Shown here piece by piece: positions 1 through 6,715 of a stretch of 8,788 nucleotides of DNA. This stretch comes from Pseudomonadota bacterium. GTDB lineage: Bacteria > Pseudomonadota > Gammaproteobacteria > Xanthomonadales > Xanthomonadaceae. The notes below the pieces were generated by a model. It searched no databases and was not told where the DNA came from. It worked only from the letters and a program-made list of their open reading frames with translations. The stretch covers positions 1 through 8,788 of the forward strand of contig JAFAFF010000065.1 of NCBI GenBank assembly GCA_023423605.1, given 5' to 3'. The translations under genes were made by a program, and so were the position numbers. Numbering within the stretch: the first letter of the stretch is position 1; each line of letters opens with the position of its first letter.

Positions 1-278
1 TGGATTTCGCCGGTGGCGAACTGGCCGCGCTGATCGACACGGCCGAGGTGGAGGCGGTGGTGGAAACCAGCCGTGGCCGGGTGGAGATCGTCTCGGCACG
101 GCCGCTGCGGGAGATCGACGGCTATCGGGCGATGTTCGACCTGGTGCCGCCGGACGAGGGCATGCAGCAGATCGACATCCGCCTGTTCCTGCGTAGCGGT
201 GGCAGGACGCTGACCGAAACCTGGCTGTACCAGTACAGTCCGCCGCCGGCCGGCGCACCGGAACGCACCTTGTACTGA
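1..278 (+). CDS. opgD: Glucan biosynthesis protein D, C-terminal fragment (OpgD/MdoD-like)
   Basis: This is the last 91 residues of a gene that begins before the window; the frame is open from base 3 to the TGA at 276-278. The visible end carries the pattern IDIRLFLRSGGRTLTETWLY, which resembles the C-terminal beta-sandwich of periplasmic glucan biosynthesis proteins (MdoG/OpgG and OpgD), where a 'SETW-Y' signature sits near the C-terminus. The family acts in the periplasm in making osmoregulated periplasmic glucans; OpgD members are typically Tat-exported. I favour OpgD over OpgG because xanthomonad proteins with this ending (tail '..PERTLY') are called OpgD, but that is recalled rather than checked. 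The catalytic and N-terminal parts are not in the window. The gene converges on tdk with only 19 bases between the stop codons and no obvious terminator hairpin between them. Confidence 0.75.
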   Translation, partial: DFAGGELAALIDTAEVEAVVETSRGRVEIVSARPLREIDGYRAMFDLVPPDEGMQQIDIRLFLRSGGRTLTETWLYQYSPPPAGAPERTLY

Positions 279-297
279 CGGAGGTGCCCGGCAGGCT

Positions 298-918
298 TCA
301 CAACGGCAGGCTGGGCTGCACCGGCTCGATGCGGCCTTCGCCGCGGGTGATCTTCTTGAATTCGGCGCGGCTTACCGACACGTAACGATCATTGCCGCCG
401 ATCTCCACCTGCGGGCCATCCTGCACGGCATGGCCATGGTCATCCACGCGCACGGTCATCGTGGCCTTCTTGCCACTGTGGCAGATGGTCTTGATCTCCT
501 GCATCTCATCGGCCCACGCCAGCAGGTACTGGCTGCCCTCGAACAGCTCGCCGCGGAAATCCGTGCGCAGCCCGTAGCACAGCACCGGAATGTGCAACTG
601 ATCGACCACCTCGCTGAGCTGCCAGACCTGCGCGCGGCTGAGGAACTGAGCCTCGTCCACCAGCACGCAGCCCAGTGGCCCGTGTGCGGCGATGTTCCCG
701 GCCACCAGCCGCTGCAGGTCGCTGTCGCGCTCGAACGGCATGCCATCGGCCTTGAGCCCTATCCGGGACGCCACCACGCCACTGCCGGCACGGTTGTCCA
801 GCCGTGGCGTGAGAATGGCCACGCGCATGCCGCGCTCACGATAGTTGTGGGCGCTCTGCAGGAGCGTGGTGGTCTTTCCGGCATTCATCGCCGAGTAGTA
901 GAAATAGAGCTTGGCCAT
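298..918 (-). CDS. tdk: Thymidine kinase
   Basis: Phosphorylates thymidine to dTMP with ATP in the cytoplasm (pyrimidine salvage). The 206-residue length matches the E. coli-type enzyme (about 205). The P-loop [10 protein letters not shown] is at residues 9-18, the DEAQF motif at 88-92 supplies the catalytic Glu89, and the lasso-side segments [15 protein letters not shown] (112-126) and YVSVSR (179-184) follow E. coli Tdk closely. Odd point: the structural zinc site is eroded. At positions equivalent to the E. coli ligands, Cys146 is kept but the others read Ser148, Ser183 and Glu186. The start is ATG at 918; there is no Shine-Dalgarno sequence before it, but a TAGAAT box ends 6 bases upstream, so the mRNA may be leaderless. 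The Sel1-like gene lies 28 bases upstream on the same strand, so read-through from it is also possible. Confidence 0.96.
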   Translation of the reverse strand: MAKLYFYYSAMNAGKTTTLLQSAHNYRERGMRVAILTPRLDNRAGSGVVASRIGLKADGMPFERDSDLQRLVAGNIAAHGPLGCVLVDEAQFLSRAQVWQLSEVVDQLHIPVLCYGLRTDFRGELFEGSQYLLAWADEMQEIKTICHSGKKATMTVRVDDHGHAVQDGPQVEIGGNDRYVSVSRAEFKKITRGEGRIEPVQPSLPL

Positions 919-924
919 CGACGG

Positions 925-930
925 ATTCTA
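925..930 (-). promoter_or_regulatory. -10 box of tdk (TAGAAT), possible leaderless start
   Basis: On the minus strand the sequence CGCTAGAAT precedes the tdk ATG, with only 6 bases between the hexamer (5 of 6 matches to TATAAT) and the start codon. A transcript starting about 6-7 bases after the box would begin at or next to the ATG. There is no convincing -35; the best candidate (ACGACT at an 18-base spacing) matches 3 of 6. The same 9-mer CGCTAGAAT occurs upstream of the phosphatase gene at 5048-5056. Confidence 0.55.
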
Positions 931-946
931 GCGGTTGCAGACCGCG

Positions 947-1654
947 TCAGTCGTCGCGCAACGACGCCGGTGCGCCGACGTCGACGGCGGCGCGGTCGAC
1001 GGCCTGCAGCTGCTCATCCTGCCATTTCCAGTAGGCCTCGGGCTGCCACAGGCGCTCGGCGTAATAGACCTCCGGCACCACCTTCACCATCTGGCCGTTG
1101 TAGCGCACCTGCATGGCCGTCATCGCGCCCAGCGCACCGGTACGGCTGCCGGTCATCTCGCCCATGTTGCGGCGCATTTCGCGGTCCTGGCGGGGCTTGG
1201 CCACCGGGTCGCCATAGTCGGCGTAGAGCTTTCCGCCTTCACGGACCGCGCGCTCGCGCTCGGCATCGTCCAGCGCCGCCCAGTACTGTTCGCGGCGCAC
1301 CAGCAGCCATTGCGTGCCGCGTTCAGCGGCCAGATCCATCCACGCGTAGGCAAGGGCGCGATCAGCCGGGCCGCCCCTGCCATTCCACAACAGCTCGGCC
1401 ATGAGTGCCTGGGACAGTTTGTCGGCATGCCGGGCGCCGAGCTGGAAATAGCGGCGCGCATCCTCCGGCCGGTTGCGCTCCACCGCTTCCAGGCCGAGCT
1501 GGCGGTAGCGCAGGTCCGGGTGCGCCTTCAGATAGGCCGGCGAACTGATCACCGCATGTTCCTGCAATGAAAGCGGGACCTCTTCGGCCTGGGCGGGGAT
1601 GGCAGCGGCGGCCAGTGCCAGCGCGGCAGCCAGGCACGGTTTCAGCAGATTCAT
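947..1654 (-). CDS. Secreted Sel1/TPR-like repeat protein of unknown function
   Basis: A 235-residue protein with a classical Sec signal peptide: a short basic N-region, a long Ala/Leu core, and likely cleavage after AQA at residue 23, which sends it to the periplasm. The mature part starts with a helical TPR-like stretch (about 48-80) followed by one recognisable Sel1-type repeat at about 81-113, with the pattern 'A..LLWNGRGGPADRALAYAWMDLAAERG'. The remaining roughly 120 residues are charged and fit no family I recognise; aromatic residues cluster near the C-terminus (YYAERLWQPEAYWKWQ). Sel1/TPR folds usually bind other proteins, so a scaffold or envelope role is a reasonable inference but no function is shown. 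The ATG at 1654 is backed by an excellent ribosome site. The gene diverges from rep and lies 28 bases upstream of tdk. Confidence 0.85.
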   Translation of the reverse strand: MNLLKPCLAAALALAAAAIPAQAEEVPLSLQEHAVISSPAYLKAHPDLRYRQLGLEAVERNRPEDARRYFQLGARHADKLSQALMAELLWNGRGGPADRALAYAWMDLAAERGTQWLLVRREQYWAALDDAERERAVREGGKLYADYGDPVAKPRQDREMRRNMGEMTGSRTGALGAMTAMQVRYNGQMVKVVPEVYYAERLWQPEAYWKWQDEQLQAVDRAAVDVGAPASLRDD

Positions 1655-1657
1655 GGG

Positions 1658-1665
1658 TCACCTCC
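1658..1665 (-). promoter_or_regulatory. Strong Shine-Dalgarno of the Sel1-like gene
   Basis: On the minus strand GGAGGTGA precedes the ATG by 3 bases (6 from the GGAGG core). It is a near-perfect complement of the 16S rRNA 3' end and fixes the start at 1654. It contrasts with tdk and rep on either side, which lack any such site. Confidence 0.85.
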
Positions 1666-1715
1666 TGTGGTATGCGCCGAGGATGCCATCATTCAGCAGG
1701 GGCCGCAGCGGTGGC

Positions 1716-1745
1716 CTGTCACGGGCCAAGGGTGGCCGTTACAAT
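1716..1745 (+). promoter_or_regulatory. Candidate sigma70-type promoter of rep
   Basis: TACAAT at 1740-1745 matches the -10 consensus at 5 of 6 positions. CTGTCA at 1716-1721 matches the -35 consensus at 4 of 6, with an 18-base spacer. The rep ATG starts 10 bases after the end of the -10 box, so the transcript would have almost no 5' leader, and no Shine-Dalgarno sequence is visible. Confidence 0.5.
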
Positions 1746-1754
1746 CGCTGGCTC

Positions 1755-3731
1755 ATGCATGGTCTCAACCCTCCCCAACGCGCTGCAGCGCTGCACGTCG
1801 AAGGCCCCCTGCTGGTGCTGGCCGGCGCCGGCAGCGGCAAGACGCGCGTGATCGTGGAAAAGATCGCCCACCTGATCGGCTGCGGGCGCTATCCCGCCCG
1901 CCGTATCGCGGCGATCACCTTCACCAACAAATCGGCCAAGGAGATGCGCGAGCGCGTCGCCAGGCGGCTGCGCGACCAGGATGCCGAGGAGGTCACCATC
2001 TGCACCTTCCACGCCCTGGGATTGAAGTTCCTGCAGATCGAACATGCCGCGGTGGGATTGAAACGCGGTTTTTCCATCTTCGATTCCGACGACAGCAACG
2101 CGCAGATCAAGGACCTGATGCACGGTGCCAGGCCGGATGACATCGATGATGTCAGGAACCTGATTTCCCGTGCCAAGAATGCCGGCCTGTCGCCCGAGCA
2201 GGCGTTGCGCGCGGCGCGCAGCAACCGCGAGAAGGAAGCGGCGAGCGTCTACGAACGCTATCAGCTGCGCCTGACCGCCTTCAATGCAGTGGACTTCGAC
2301 GACCTGATCCGGCTGCCGGTACAGGTGTTGGAAGACAACCCGGAGATCGCGCTGGCCTGGCGCGAACGCATCGGCTACCTGCTGGTGGATGAGTGCCAGG
2401 ACACCAACGATGCCCAGTACCGGCTGCTGAAGCAGCTTGCCGGCGAGCGTGGCAACTTCACCTGCGTGGGCGACGACGACCAGTCCATCTACGCATGGCG
2501 TGGCGCCAACCCGGAAAACCTGCAGCAGATGGCCTGCGACTATCCGGCATTGCAGATCATCAAGCTGGAACAGAACTACCGGTGTTCCAACCGCGTGCTG
2601 CGCGCGGCCAATGCGCTGATCGCCAACAACCCGCACGAACACCTGAAGAAGCTGTGGAGCGACCAGGCCGACGGCGAGCGCATCCGCGTGTGGGAGTGCC
2701 GCAACAGCGAACACGAAGCAGAAAAGGTCGCCGCCGAGATCGCCTTCATCGCGCAGTCGCGCCGGGTGCCGTGGGGCGATTTCTGCATCCTGTTCCGCGG
2801 CAATTTCCAGTCGCGGCCGCTGGAGAAGGCGCTGCAGCTGGCGCAGGTGCCCTATCACCTTTCCGGCGGCACCGTGTTCCTGGAACGCCAGGAGGTGAAG
2901 GACACCCTGGCGTGGCTGCGCCTGCTGGTGAACCCGGATGACGATACCGCCTTCATGCGCGCGGTACAGGCGCCGCGGCGCGATGTCGGTGCCGGCACGC
3001 TGGCCCGGCTGGCCGAGCTGGCTTCGGAAAAGGGCATGCCGATGGCGCAGGCGGCCGAAGCCATCGGCGCGCTGCAGCAGCTGCCGCCGCGTGCGGCCAA
3101 CAGCCTGGCGCGCTTCACCGACATCCTGCGCGATCTGCGCGCGCAGCTGCGCGAGGTTTCGTCAGGCGACATGATCCGCCGGGTGGCCAGGGAATCCGGG
3201 CTGCTCAGTGAGCTGCGCCAGCAGGCCAAGGAGGAAGCGAGCTACCAGCGCCGGGCCAACAACATCGAAGAACTGGCACAGTGGTTCGAAGGTGGCCCGC
3301 GTGGTGCCACCGCCGCGGACCTGGCCGGCCAGCTGGCACTGCTGTCGCGCAACGACAAGGACGACGGCGGCAACCAGGTGCGCATGATGACCCTGCATGC
3401 GTCCAAGGGGCTGGAGTTCCCCTATGTGTTCATCGTGGGCTGCGAGGATGGCGTGCTGCCGCACCAGGTGAGCCTGGACGAGGGCAACCTGCAGGAGGAG
3501 CGCCGCCTGCTGTACGTGGGCATCACCCGCGCCAAGGTGCAGCTGTGGATGAGCTACAGCAAGCTGACGCGCAAGTTCGGCGAACACATCCGGCTCAAGC
3601 CCAGCCGGTTCTTCGACGAAATTCCCGCCGAGGAGATCCAGCGCGATGGCGCCGATCCGGTGGCCGATGCAGCACGCAAGAAGGAACGGGCCAGCGCCGG
3701 GCTGGCCGCCATCCAGGCCCTGTTCGACTGA
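1755..3731 (+). CDS. rep: ATP-dependent DNA helicase Rep (UvrD/Rep family, SF1A)
   Basis: A 3'-5' DNA helicase that helps forks move past protein blocks and restart. At 658 residues it is close to E. coli Rep (673). All SF1A motifs are present: Walker A GAGSGKT at 24-30, motif Ia TFTNKSAKEM at 55-64, TFHALGL at 84-90, motif II VDECQDTN at 211-218, motif III VGDDDQSIYAWRG at 238-250, motif IV LEQNYR at 271-276, motif V TLHASKGLEFPYV around 546-558 and motif VI EERRLLYVGITRAK at 581-594. Motif III and the HASKGLEFPYV stretch follow Rep rather than UvrD or PcrA. Motif II has Cys where E. coli Rep has Tyr (DEYQD). The frame is open further upstream, but ATG 1755 gives MHGLNPPQ, matching the E. 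coli start MRLNPGQ; the upstream extension reads through the promoter and is rejected. The gene diverges from the Sel1-like gene and is followed by a hairpin. Confidence 0.96.
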   Translation: MHGLNPPQRAAALHVEGPLLVLAGAGSGKTRVIVEKIAHLIGCGRYPARRIAAITFTNKSAKEMRERVARRLRDQDAEEVTICTFHALGLKFLQIEHAAVGLKRGFSIFDSDDSNAQIKDLMHGARPDDIDDVRNLISRAKNAGLSPEQALRAARSNREKEAASVYERYQLRLTAFNAVDFDDLIRLPVQVLEDNPEIALAWRERIGYLLVDECQDTNDAQYRLLKQLAGERGNFTCVGDDDQSIYAWRGANPENLQQMACDYPALQIIKLEQNYRCSNRVLRAANALIANNPHEHLKKLWSDQADGERIRVWECRNSEHEAEKVAAEIAFIAQSRRVPWGDFCILFRGNFQSRPLEKALQLAQVPYHLSGGTVFLERQEVKDTLAWLRLLVNPDDDTAFMRAVQAPRRDVGAGTLARLAELASEKGMPMAQAAEAIGALQQLPPRAANSLARFTDILRDLRAQLREVSSGDMIRRVARESGLLSELRQQAKEEASYQRRANNIEELAQWFEGGPRGATAADLAGQLALLSRNDKDDGGNQVRMMTLHASKGLEFPYVFIVGCEDGVLPHQVSLDEGNLQEERRLLYVGITRAKVQLWMSYSKLTRKFGEHIRLKPSRFFDEIPAEEIQRDGADPVADAARKKERASAGLAAIQALFD

Positions 3732-3738
3732 CGGCTGG

Positions 3739-3755
3739 GCCGGGCACGGCCCGGC
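3739..3755 (+). terminator. GC-rich hairpin after rep
   Basis: A perfect 7-bp stem, GCCGGGC with GCCCGGC, closes a 3-base ACG loop and begins 8 bases after the rep stop codon. There is no following T-run, so it may be a weak or Rho-assisted terminator or an mRNA 3'-end stabiliser. The acetyltransferase promoter-like box begins shortly afterwards. Confidence 0.5.
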
Positions 3756-3764
3756 GCGACGTTG

Positions 3765-3790
3765 CACAATCGGGATGGTTTTCCCTGGAG
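3765..3790 (+). promoter_or_regulatory. -10-like box and Shine-Dalgarno of the acetyltransferase gene
   Basis: CACAAT at 3765-3770 (4 of 6 to the -10 consensus) lies in the context CGTTGCACAATCG, similar to CGTTACAATCG before rep. Transcription would start near 3777. CTGGAG at 3785-3790 then sits 8 bases before GTG 3799 and supports that start. No clear -35 is visible. Confidence 0.4.
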
Positions 3791-3798
3791 TCCTGCAC

Positions 3799-4317
3799 GT
3801 GCATCCCATACAGAGCGAACGCCTGCGCTTGCGGCCCATCGATGCGGGCAGGGACGCGGCATGCATGCTCGCGCTGCTCAACGATCCCGGCTTCCTGCGG
3901 TTCATCGGCGACCGCGGCGTGCGCGACGAGGCGCAGGCACGCGAGTACATCGCCCTGCGCGTGCTGCCCAGCTATGCACTGCATGGCTACGGCATGTACG
4001 CGGTGGAACGCAGGAGCGATGGTGCCTGGCTGGGCAATGCCGGCCTGGTCCGCCGCGACGGCCTGCCAGGACCGGACATCGGCTATGCGCTGTTGGCGGC
4101 CCACGCAGGGCAGGGGTATGGCCGCGAGGCGGCGCGCGCGGTGTTCGAGCATGCGCGCGAACGTCTTGGGCTGTCCGATCTGTACGGCATCACCGACGCC
4201 GACAACATCGCATCGGCGGCGATCCTGCGTGGCTTGGGCATGCAGCAGCGCGGCCTGATCCAGCTGCCCGGCAGCGAAGCATGGGTGAGCCTGTTCGCCA
4301 CGCCGGGAGCAGGCTGA
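3799..4317 (+). CDS. GNAT-family N-acetyltransferase (RimJ/RimL-like)
   Basis: A 172-residue cytoplasmic protein of the GCN5-related fold, expected to transfer acetyl from acetyl-CoA to an amine; the substrate cannot be told. The N-terminus IQSERLRLRPID is the usual opening of the RimJ/RimL-like group. The acetyl-CoA pyrophosphate loop is AGQGYGREA at 103-111 (Q/RxxGxG/A pattern), preceded by the beta-strand DIGYALL at 93-99. The motif B stretch DADNIASAAILRGLGM at 133-148 has the Asn and Ser expected in many members. GTG 3799 is chosen because CTGGAG sits 8 bases before it. An ATG at 3775 in the same frame would add 8 residues (180 in all) but lies almost at the predicted transcription start, so it would need a leaderless message; it remains an alternative. 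The gene follows rep by 67 bases and converges on the YceH gene. Confidence 0.88.
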   Translation: MHPIQSERLRLRPIDAGRDAACMLALLNDPGFLRFIGDRGVRDEAQAREYIALRVLPSYALHGYGMYAVERRSDGAWLGNAGLVRRDGLPGPDIGYALLAAHAGQGYGREAARAVFEHARERLGLSDLYGITDADNIASAAILRGLGMQQRGLIQLPGSEAWVSLFATPGAG

Positions 4318-4332
4318 GACCAGTGGCGTGAA

Positions 4333-4983
4333 TCAGGCCGTGCGTAACGCCGCCAGCTCGGCCTGCAGTTCGGCCACCGCCGCTTCCAGCAGCGCCACGC
4401 GTTCGGCCAGGCCCGGATCGGGCGCCGGTGACGATGCCGTGCCGGCGAATTTCGCTGCCAGTGCCGGGCCATCCACTTCGCCGCACAGCAGGTGCATGTA
4501 ACGGTCTTCGCGCTGGCCACCGGCGCGCGGCAGGGTCACCACCAGATCGCGCTGCTGCAGCCGCTCGACGGCATGCCGGGCTTCGTCGGCATCGGCGAAA
4601 CGGTGCAGGCGCTCGCTGCGGCCGAGCAGTTCGCCCAGTGTCTGTGGTCCGCGCAACAGCAGCAGCGCCAGCAGCACGGTCTGCTGCCGGGTCACGTCCA
4701 GGGCGGCCTGCAGGCGATGTTCGTAGCGATCCGCGCGCGAGGAAAAGTGCTGGCGGGCCAGGCCCATCGTTTCCAGCTGGCGCAATGCGTGCTGGACATC
4801 GCCGGCGGCAAGGTTCATCAGCGGTTCGCGCGCGGTCTTCTGGTTGGCCGCGGATTGCGCCGCGTTGACGGTCAACGGATAGGTGTCCGGCGTGGTCGCT
4901 TCCTTCTCCACCAGGCAGCCCAGCAGGCGTGCCTGCGCTGCATCCAGCAGGGGGCGGACACGGGCATCGGCGGGATCGGTCAT
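4333..4983 (-). CDS. yceH: YceH-like protein of the DUF480/UPF0502 family
   Basis: A 216-residue protein aligning throughout with E. coli YceH (215). Shared landmarks are [20 protein letters not shown] at 19-38, the family-specific NQKTAREP at 47-54, the helical segment [12 protein letters not shown] at 108-119, and [10 protein letters not shown] at 161-170. The family is predicted to hold two winged-helix-like domains; its biochemical role is not established. The C-terminal 25 residues (about 191-215) form an Ala/Leu/Glu-rich heptad pattern suggesting a short coiled coil, as in E. coli. ATG 4983 is chosen over an in-frame upstream start because GGAG lies 6 bases before it and because the first conserved residues follow soon after. 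It converges on the acetyltransferase (15 bases between stops) and diverges from the phosphatase gene with 100 bases between starts. Confidence 0.93.
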   Translation of the reverse strand: MTDPADARVRPLLDAAQARLLGCLVEKEATTPDTYPLTVNAAQSAANQKTAREPLMNLAAGDVQHALRQLETMGLARQHFSSRADRYEHRLQAALDVTRQQTVLLALLLLRGPQTLGELLGRSERLHRFADADEARHAVERLQQRDLVVTLPRAGGQREDRYMHLLCGEVDGPALAAKFAGTASSPAPDPGLAERVALLEAAVAELQAELAALRTA

Positions 4984-4989
4984 GGCGGG

Positions 4990-4993
4990 CTCC
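4990..4993 (-). promoter_or_regulatory. Shine-Dalgarno deciding the yceH start
   Basis: GGAG on the minus strand lies 6 bases before ATG 4983, favouring this start over one 36 bases upstream in the same frame. Confidence 0.7.
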
Positions 4994-5050
4994 AGACAGG
5001 AAAGACGGTCAGCCTGCAAGCATAGCGGCTGTGTCCGGCAGGTTTGTCGC

Positions 5051-5075
5051 TAGAATGGCGCGGTTCTGTACAAGG
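5051..5075 (+). promoter_or_regulatory. -10 box (TAGAAT) and Shine-Dalgarno of the phosphatase-pyrF unit
   Basis: TAGAAT at 5051-5056 sits in the context CGCTAGAAT, identical over nine bases to the box before tdk. Transcription would start near 5063, leaving about 21 bases of leader. AAGG at 5072-5075 lies 8 bases before ATG 5084 and decides between that start and an in-frame GTG at 5075, which overlaps the ribosome site. The -35 region is weak. Confidence 0.55.
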
Positions 5076-5083
5076 TGAAGCCC

Positions 5084-5989
5084 ATGCGTTGTCGTATCGC
5101 CCCCCTGCCGATGTCCCTGCTTGCCGTGGCATTGATCGGCCTGTCCGCCTGCAAGCGCGTGGAGACGCCCGCCCCGGCCGTTGCGCCGGCTACCGCCGAA
5201 GCCGCCGCGGCCGCCAGCGGAGACGACAACCTGAACGCGGTGCTGTGGGTGCAACGGGCCGAGGAATACAAGGCCAGCGCGGAACAGACCTATCGGGCTG
5301 CCGCCGACAAGCTGGATATCGCCCTGAAGGAAGCCCACTGGGATGCGCTGGTGCCCGAAGAGCGCGGAAACGATGCCAAGGGATTGAAGCCGGCCGTGGT
5401 GCTGGACCTGGATGAGACCGTGCTCGACAACTCGCCTTACCAGGCGCGGCTGGTGCGCGACGGCAAGGAGTACGACGAAATGTCGTGGGACCAGTGGGTG
5501 GCCGAGAAGAAGGCCCGGCCGGTGCCGGGCGTGGTCGATTTCGCCCGTGCCGCCAACGAAAAGGGCGTGACCCTGCTGTATATCTCCAACCGTGCGGTTC
5601 ACCTGAAGGAGGCCACGCTGGCCAACCTGCGTGCGGTCGGCCTGCCGGTGGCCGATGACAGCGTGTTCCTTGGCCTGGGCACCGTGGTGCCGGGCTGTGA
5701 GCAGGCGGGCAGCGAGAAGAACTGCCGCCGCCGCCTGGCCGGGCAGAAGTACCGCGTGCTGATGCAGTTCGGCGACCAGATGGGCGATTTCGTGGAAGTG
5801 ACCGCCAATACGCCGGACGGCCGTGCGGCGCTGCTGGAGCAGTACCACGACTGGTTCGGTGAACGCTGGTGGATGCTGCCCAACCCGACCTACGGTGGTT
5901 GGGAGCCGGCGCAGTTCAACAACGACTACAGCCAGCCGTGGAAGGCCCGTCACGATGCCAAGCGGGCCGCGCTGGATTACGCGCCGTGA
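5084..5989 (+). CDS. HAD-family acid phosphatase / 5'-nucleotidase lipoprotein, e(P4)-like
   Basis: A 301-residue lipoprotein. The signal peptide ends in the lipobox LSAC with lipidated Cys23; the next residue is Lys, not Asp, so sorting to the outer membrane is expected. An Ala/Pro-rich linker (about 28-46) precedes the catalytic domain. HAD motif I is [13 protein letters not shown] at 105-117 with nucleophile Asp108 and Asp110, motif II is in YISNR (Ser168), a Lys near 222 fits motif III, and GDQMGDF at 230-236 gives the Mg-binding aspartates. PNPTYGGWE at 267-275 is the C-terminal signature of the Haemophilus e(P4) / class C acid phosphatase group, which removes phosphate from nucleoside monophosphates outside the cytoplasm. 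Exact substrate is unknown. It overlaps pyrF by 4 bases, so the two are probably co-transcribed and translationally coupled. Two cysteines (205 and 214) in the region between motifs II and III could form a disulfide. Confidence 0.93.
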   Translation: MRCRIAPLPMSLLAVALIGLSACKRVETPAPAVAPATAEAAAAASGDDNLNAVLWVQRAEEYKASAEQTYRAAADKLDIALKEAHWDALVPEERGNDAKGLKPAVVLDLDETVLDNSPYQARLVRDGKEYDEMSWDQWVAEKKARPVPGVVDFARAANEKGVTLLYISNRAVHLKEATLANLRAVGLPVADDSVFLGLGTVVPGCEQAGSEKNCRRRLAGQKYRVLMQFGDQMGDFVEVTANTPDGRAALLEQYHDWFGERWWMLPNPTYGGWEPAQFNNDYSQPWKARHDAKRAALDYAP

Positions 5990-6708
5990 GCCGCACCCCG
6001 CTGCCGCTGCGCGATGACGAGCGCCTGATCTTCGCGCTGGATGTTCCCGATCGCCTGCAGGCGCTGGAATGGGTCGACCGTCTGGGCGACAGCGTGTCGT
6101 TCTACAAGATCGGCATGGAACTGCTGGCATCCGGCGAGTATTTCCAGGTGCTGGACGCGCTGGCACAGCGCGACAAGCGGGTGTTCGTGGACCTGAAGTT
6201 CTTCGACATCCCGGCCACGGCTGCGGCGGTGGTCAAGCGTCTGTCGCAGTGGCCGGTGAGCTATTGCACCATCCACGGCTGGCATCCGGCGATGATGGAG
6301 GCCTGCGCCGCGGTGGCCGGTGCCGACATGCGCCTGCTGGCGGTGACGGTGCTGACGTCGATGGGCCGCGACGACCTGGCACGGATGGGCATCGACCGCG
6401 AACCGGTGGAGGTGGTGGTGGAGCGTGCGCTGGCCGCCCGCGACGCCGGCATTCATGGCGTGATCGCCTCGGGCCAGGAAGCCGCGCCGATCCGCGCGGC
6501 CACGGGGGCGGGCTTTTCCATCGTCTGCCCGGGCATCCGTCCCGGTGGACCAGTGGGCGATGACCAGAAACGCACCGTGGGCGTGGCCCAGGCCTTCGCC
6601 GATGGCGCCGATGCCATCGTGGTCGGCCGGCCGATCCGCCTGGCGGCCGATCCGGTCGCCGCCGCCCGCGCGATCCAGGACGAGATCCGGGGAACGCGGG
6701 CCCGCTGA
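5986..6708 (+). CDS. pyrF: Orotidine-5'-phosphate decarboxylase
   Basis: Converts OMP to UMP, the last step of de novo UMP synthesis. The 240-residue length fits the family (about 230-245). The expected active-site residues are present: Asp19 in FALDVPD, Lys41 in FYKIGMEL, and the D-x-K-x-x-D set Asp69, Lys71, Asp74 in [20 protein letters not shown] and VVGRPI are the phosphate-binding loops near the C-terminus. The motif differs from the common DLKFHDIPNT, with Phe for His and Ala for Asn, and the following strand reads [10 protein letters not shown] instead of the usual VHASGG-type loop; I recall the same form in Xanthomonas, so this seems to be a lineage variant. The start is GTG 5986, which overlaps the phosphatase stop as GTGA; an ORF extending further upstream is just read-through of the phosphatase gene in another frame. 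No strong Shine-Dalgarno is visible, consistent with coupled translation. Confidence 0.96.
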   Translation: MSRTPLPLRDDERLIFALDVPDRLQALEWVDRLGDSVSFYKIGMELLASGEYFQVLDALAQRDKRVFVDLKFFDIPATAAAVVKRLSQWPVSYCTIHGWHPAMMEACAAVAGADMRLLAVTVLTSMGRDDLARMGIDREPVEVVVERALAARDAGIHGVIASGQEAAPIRAATGAGFSIVCPGIRPGGPVGDDQKRTVGVAQAFADGADAIVVGRPIRLAADPVAAARAIQDEIRGTRAR

Positions 6709-6715
6709 TGCGCCG

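Noticed and set aside
430..1404. Open frame of 324 codons opposite tdk and the Sel1-like gene
   Set aside because: It crosses the boundary of two real genes on the other strand and contains Arg/Pro-rich low-complexity stretches typical of wrong-frame translation.
1599..1754. N-terminal extension of Rep from an upstream ATG
   Set aside because: The extra 52 residues overlap the Sel1-like gene start and the rep promoter. Similarity to E. coli Rep begins at ATG 1755.
2041..2080. CRISPR-like GATTGAAAC at 2056-2064
   Set aside because: It resembles the end of some CRISPR repeats but occurs once, inside the conserved part of rep, with no array.
1719..2858. Long open frame (379 codons) antisense to rep
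   Set aside because: It lies wholly opposite a well-conserved helicase and has a compositionally odd His/Gln/Val-rich translation with no recognisable motif. Long antisense frames are common in GC-rich DNA.
3732..3798. Stenotrophomonas GTAG-type (SMAG) repeats or other interspersed palindromes in the intergenic regions
   Set aside because: I looked for GTAG-started hairpins in all intergenic regions and found none. The hairpins present have unrelated sequences.
3281..4258. Open frame of 325 codons in another plus frame across the end of rep and the acetyltransferase gene
   Set aside because: It runs over a stop, hairpin and start of two recognised genes and has no family resemblance.
4298..4330. 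Possible terminator between the acetyltransferase and yceH (CACGCC/GGCGTG)
   Set aside because: The stem is only 6 bp with a 20-base loop and lies partly in coding sequence. It is no better than chance in this composition.
5009..6166. Long open frame (385 codons) antisense to the phosphatase and the start of pyrF
   Set aside because: It spans two confident genes and a promoter, and the translation is rich in Arg, His and Gly without domain features. It is a shadow of GC-rich codon use.
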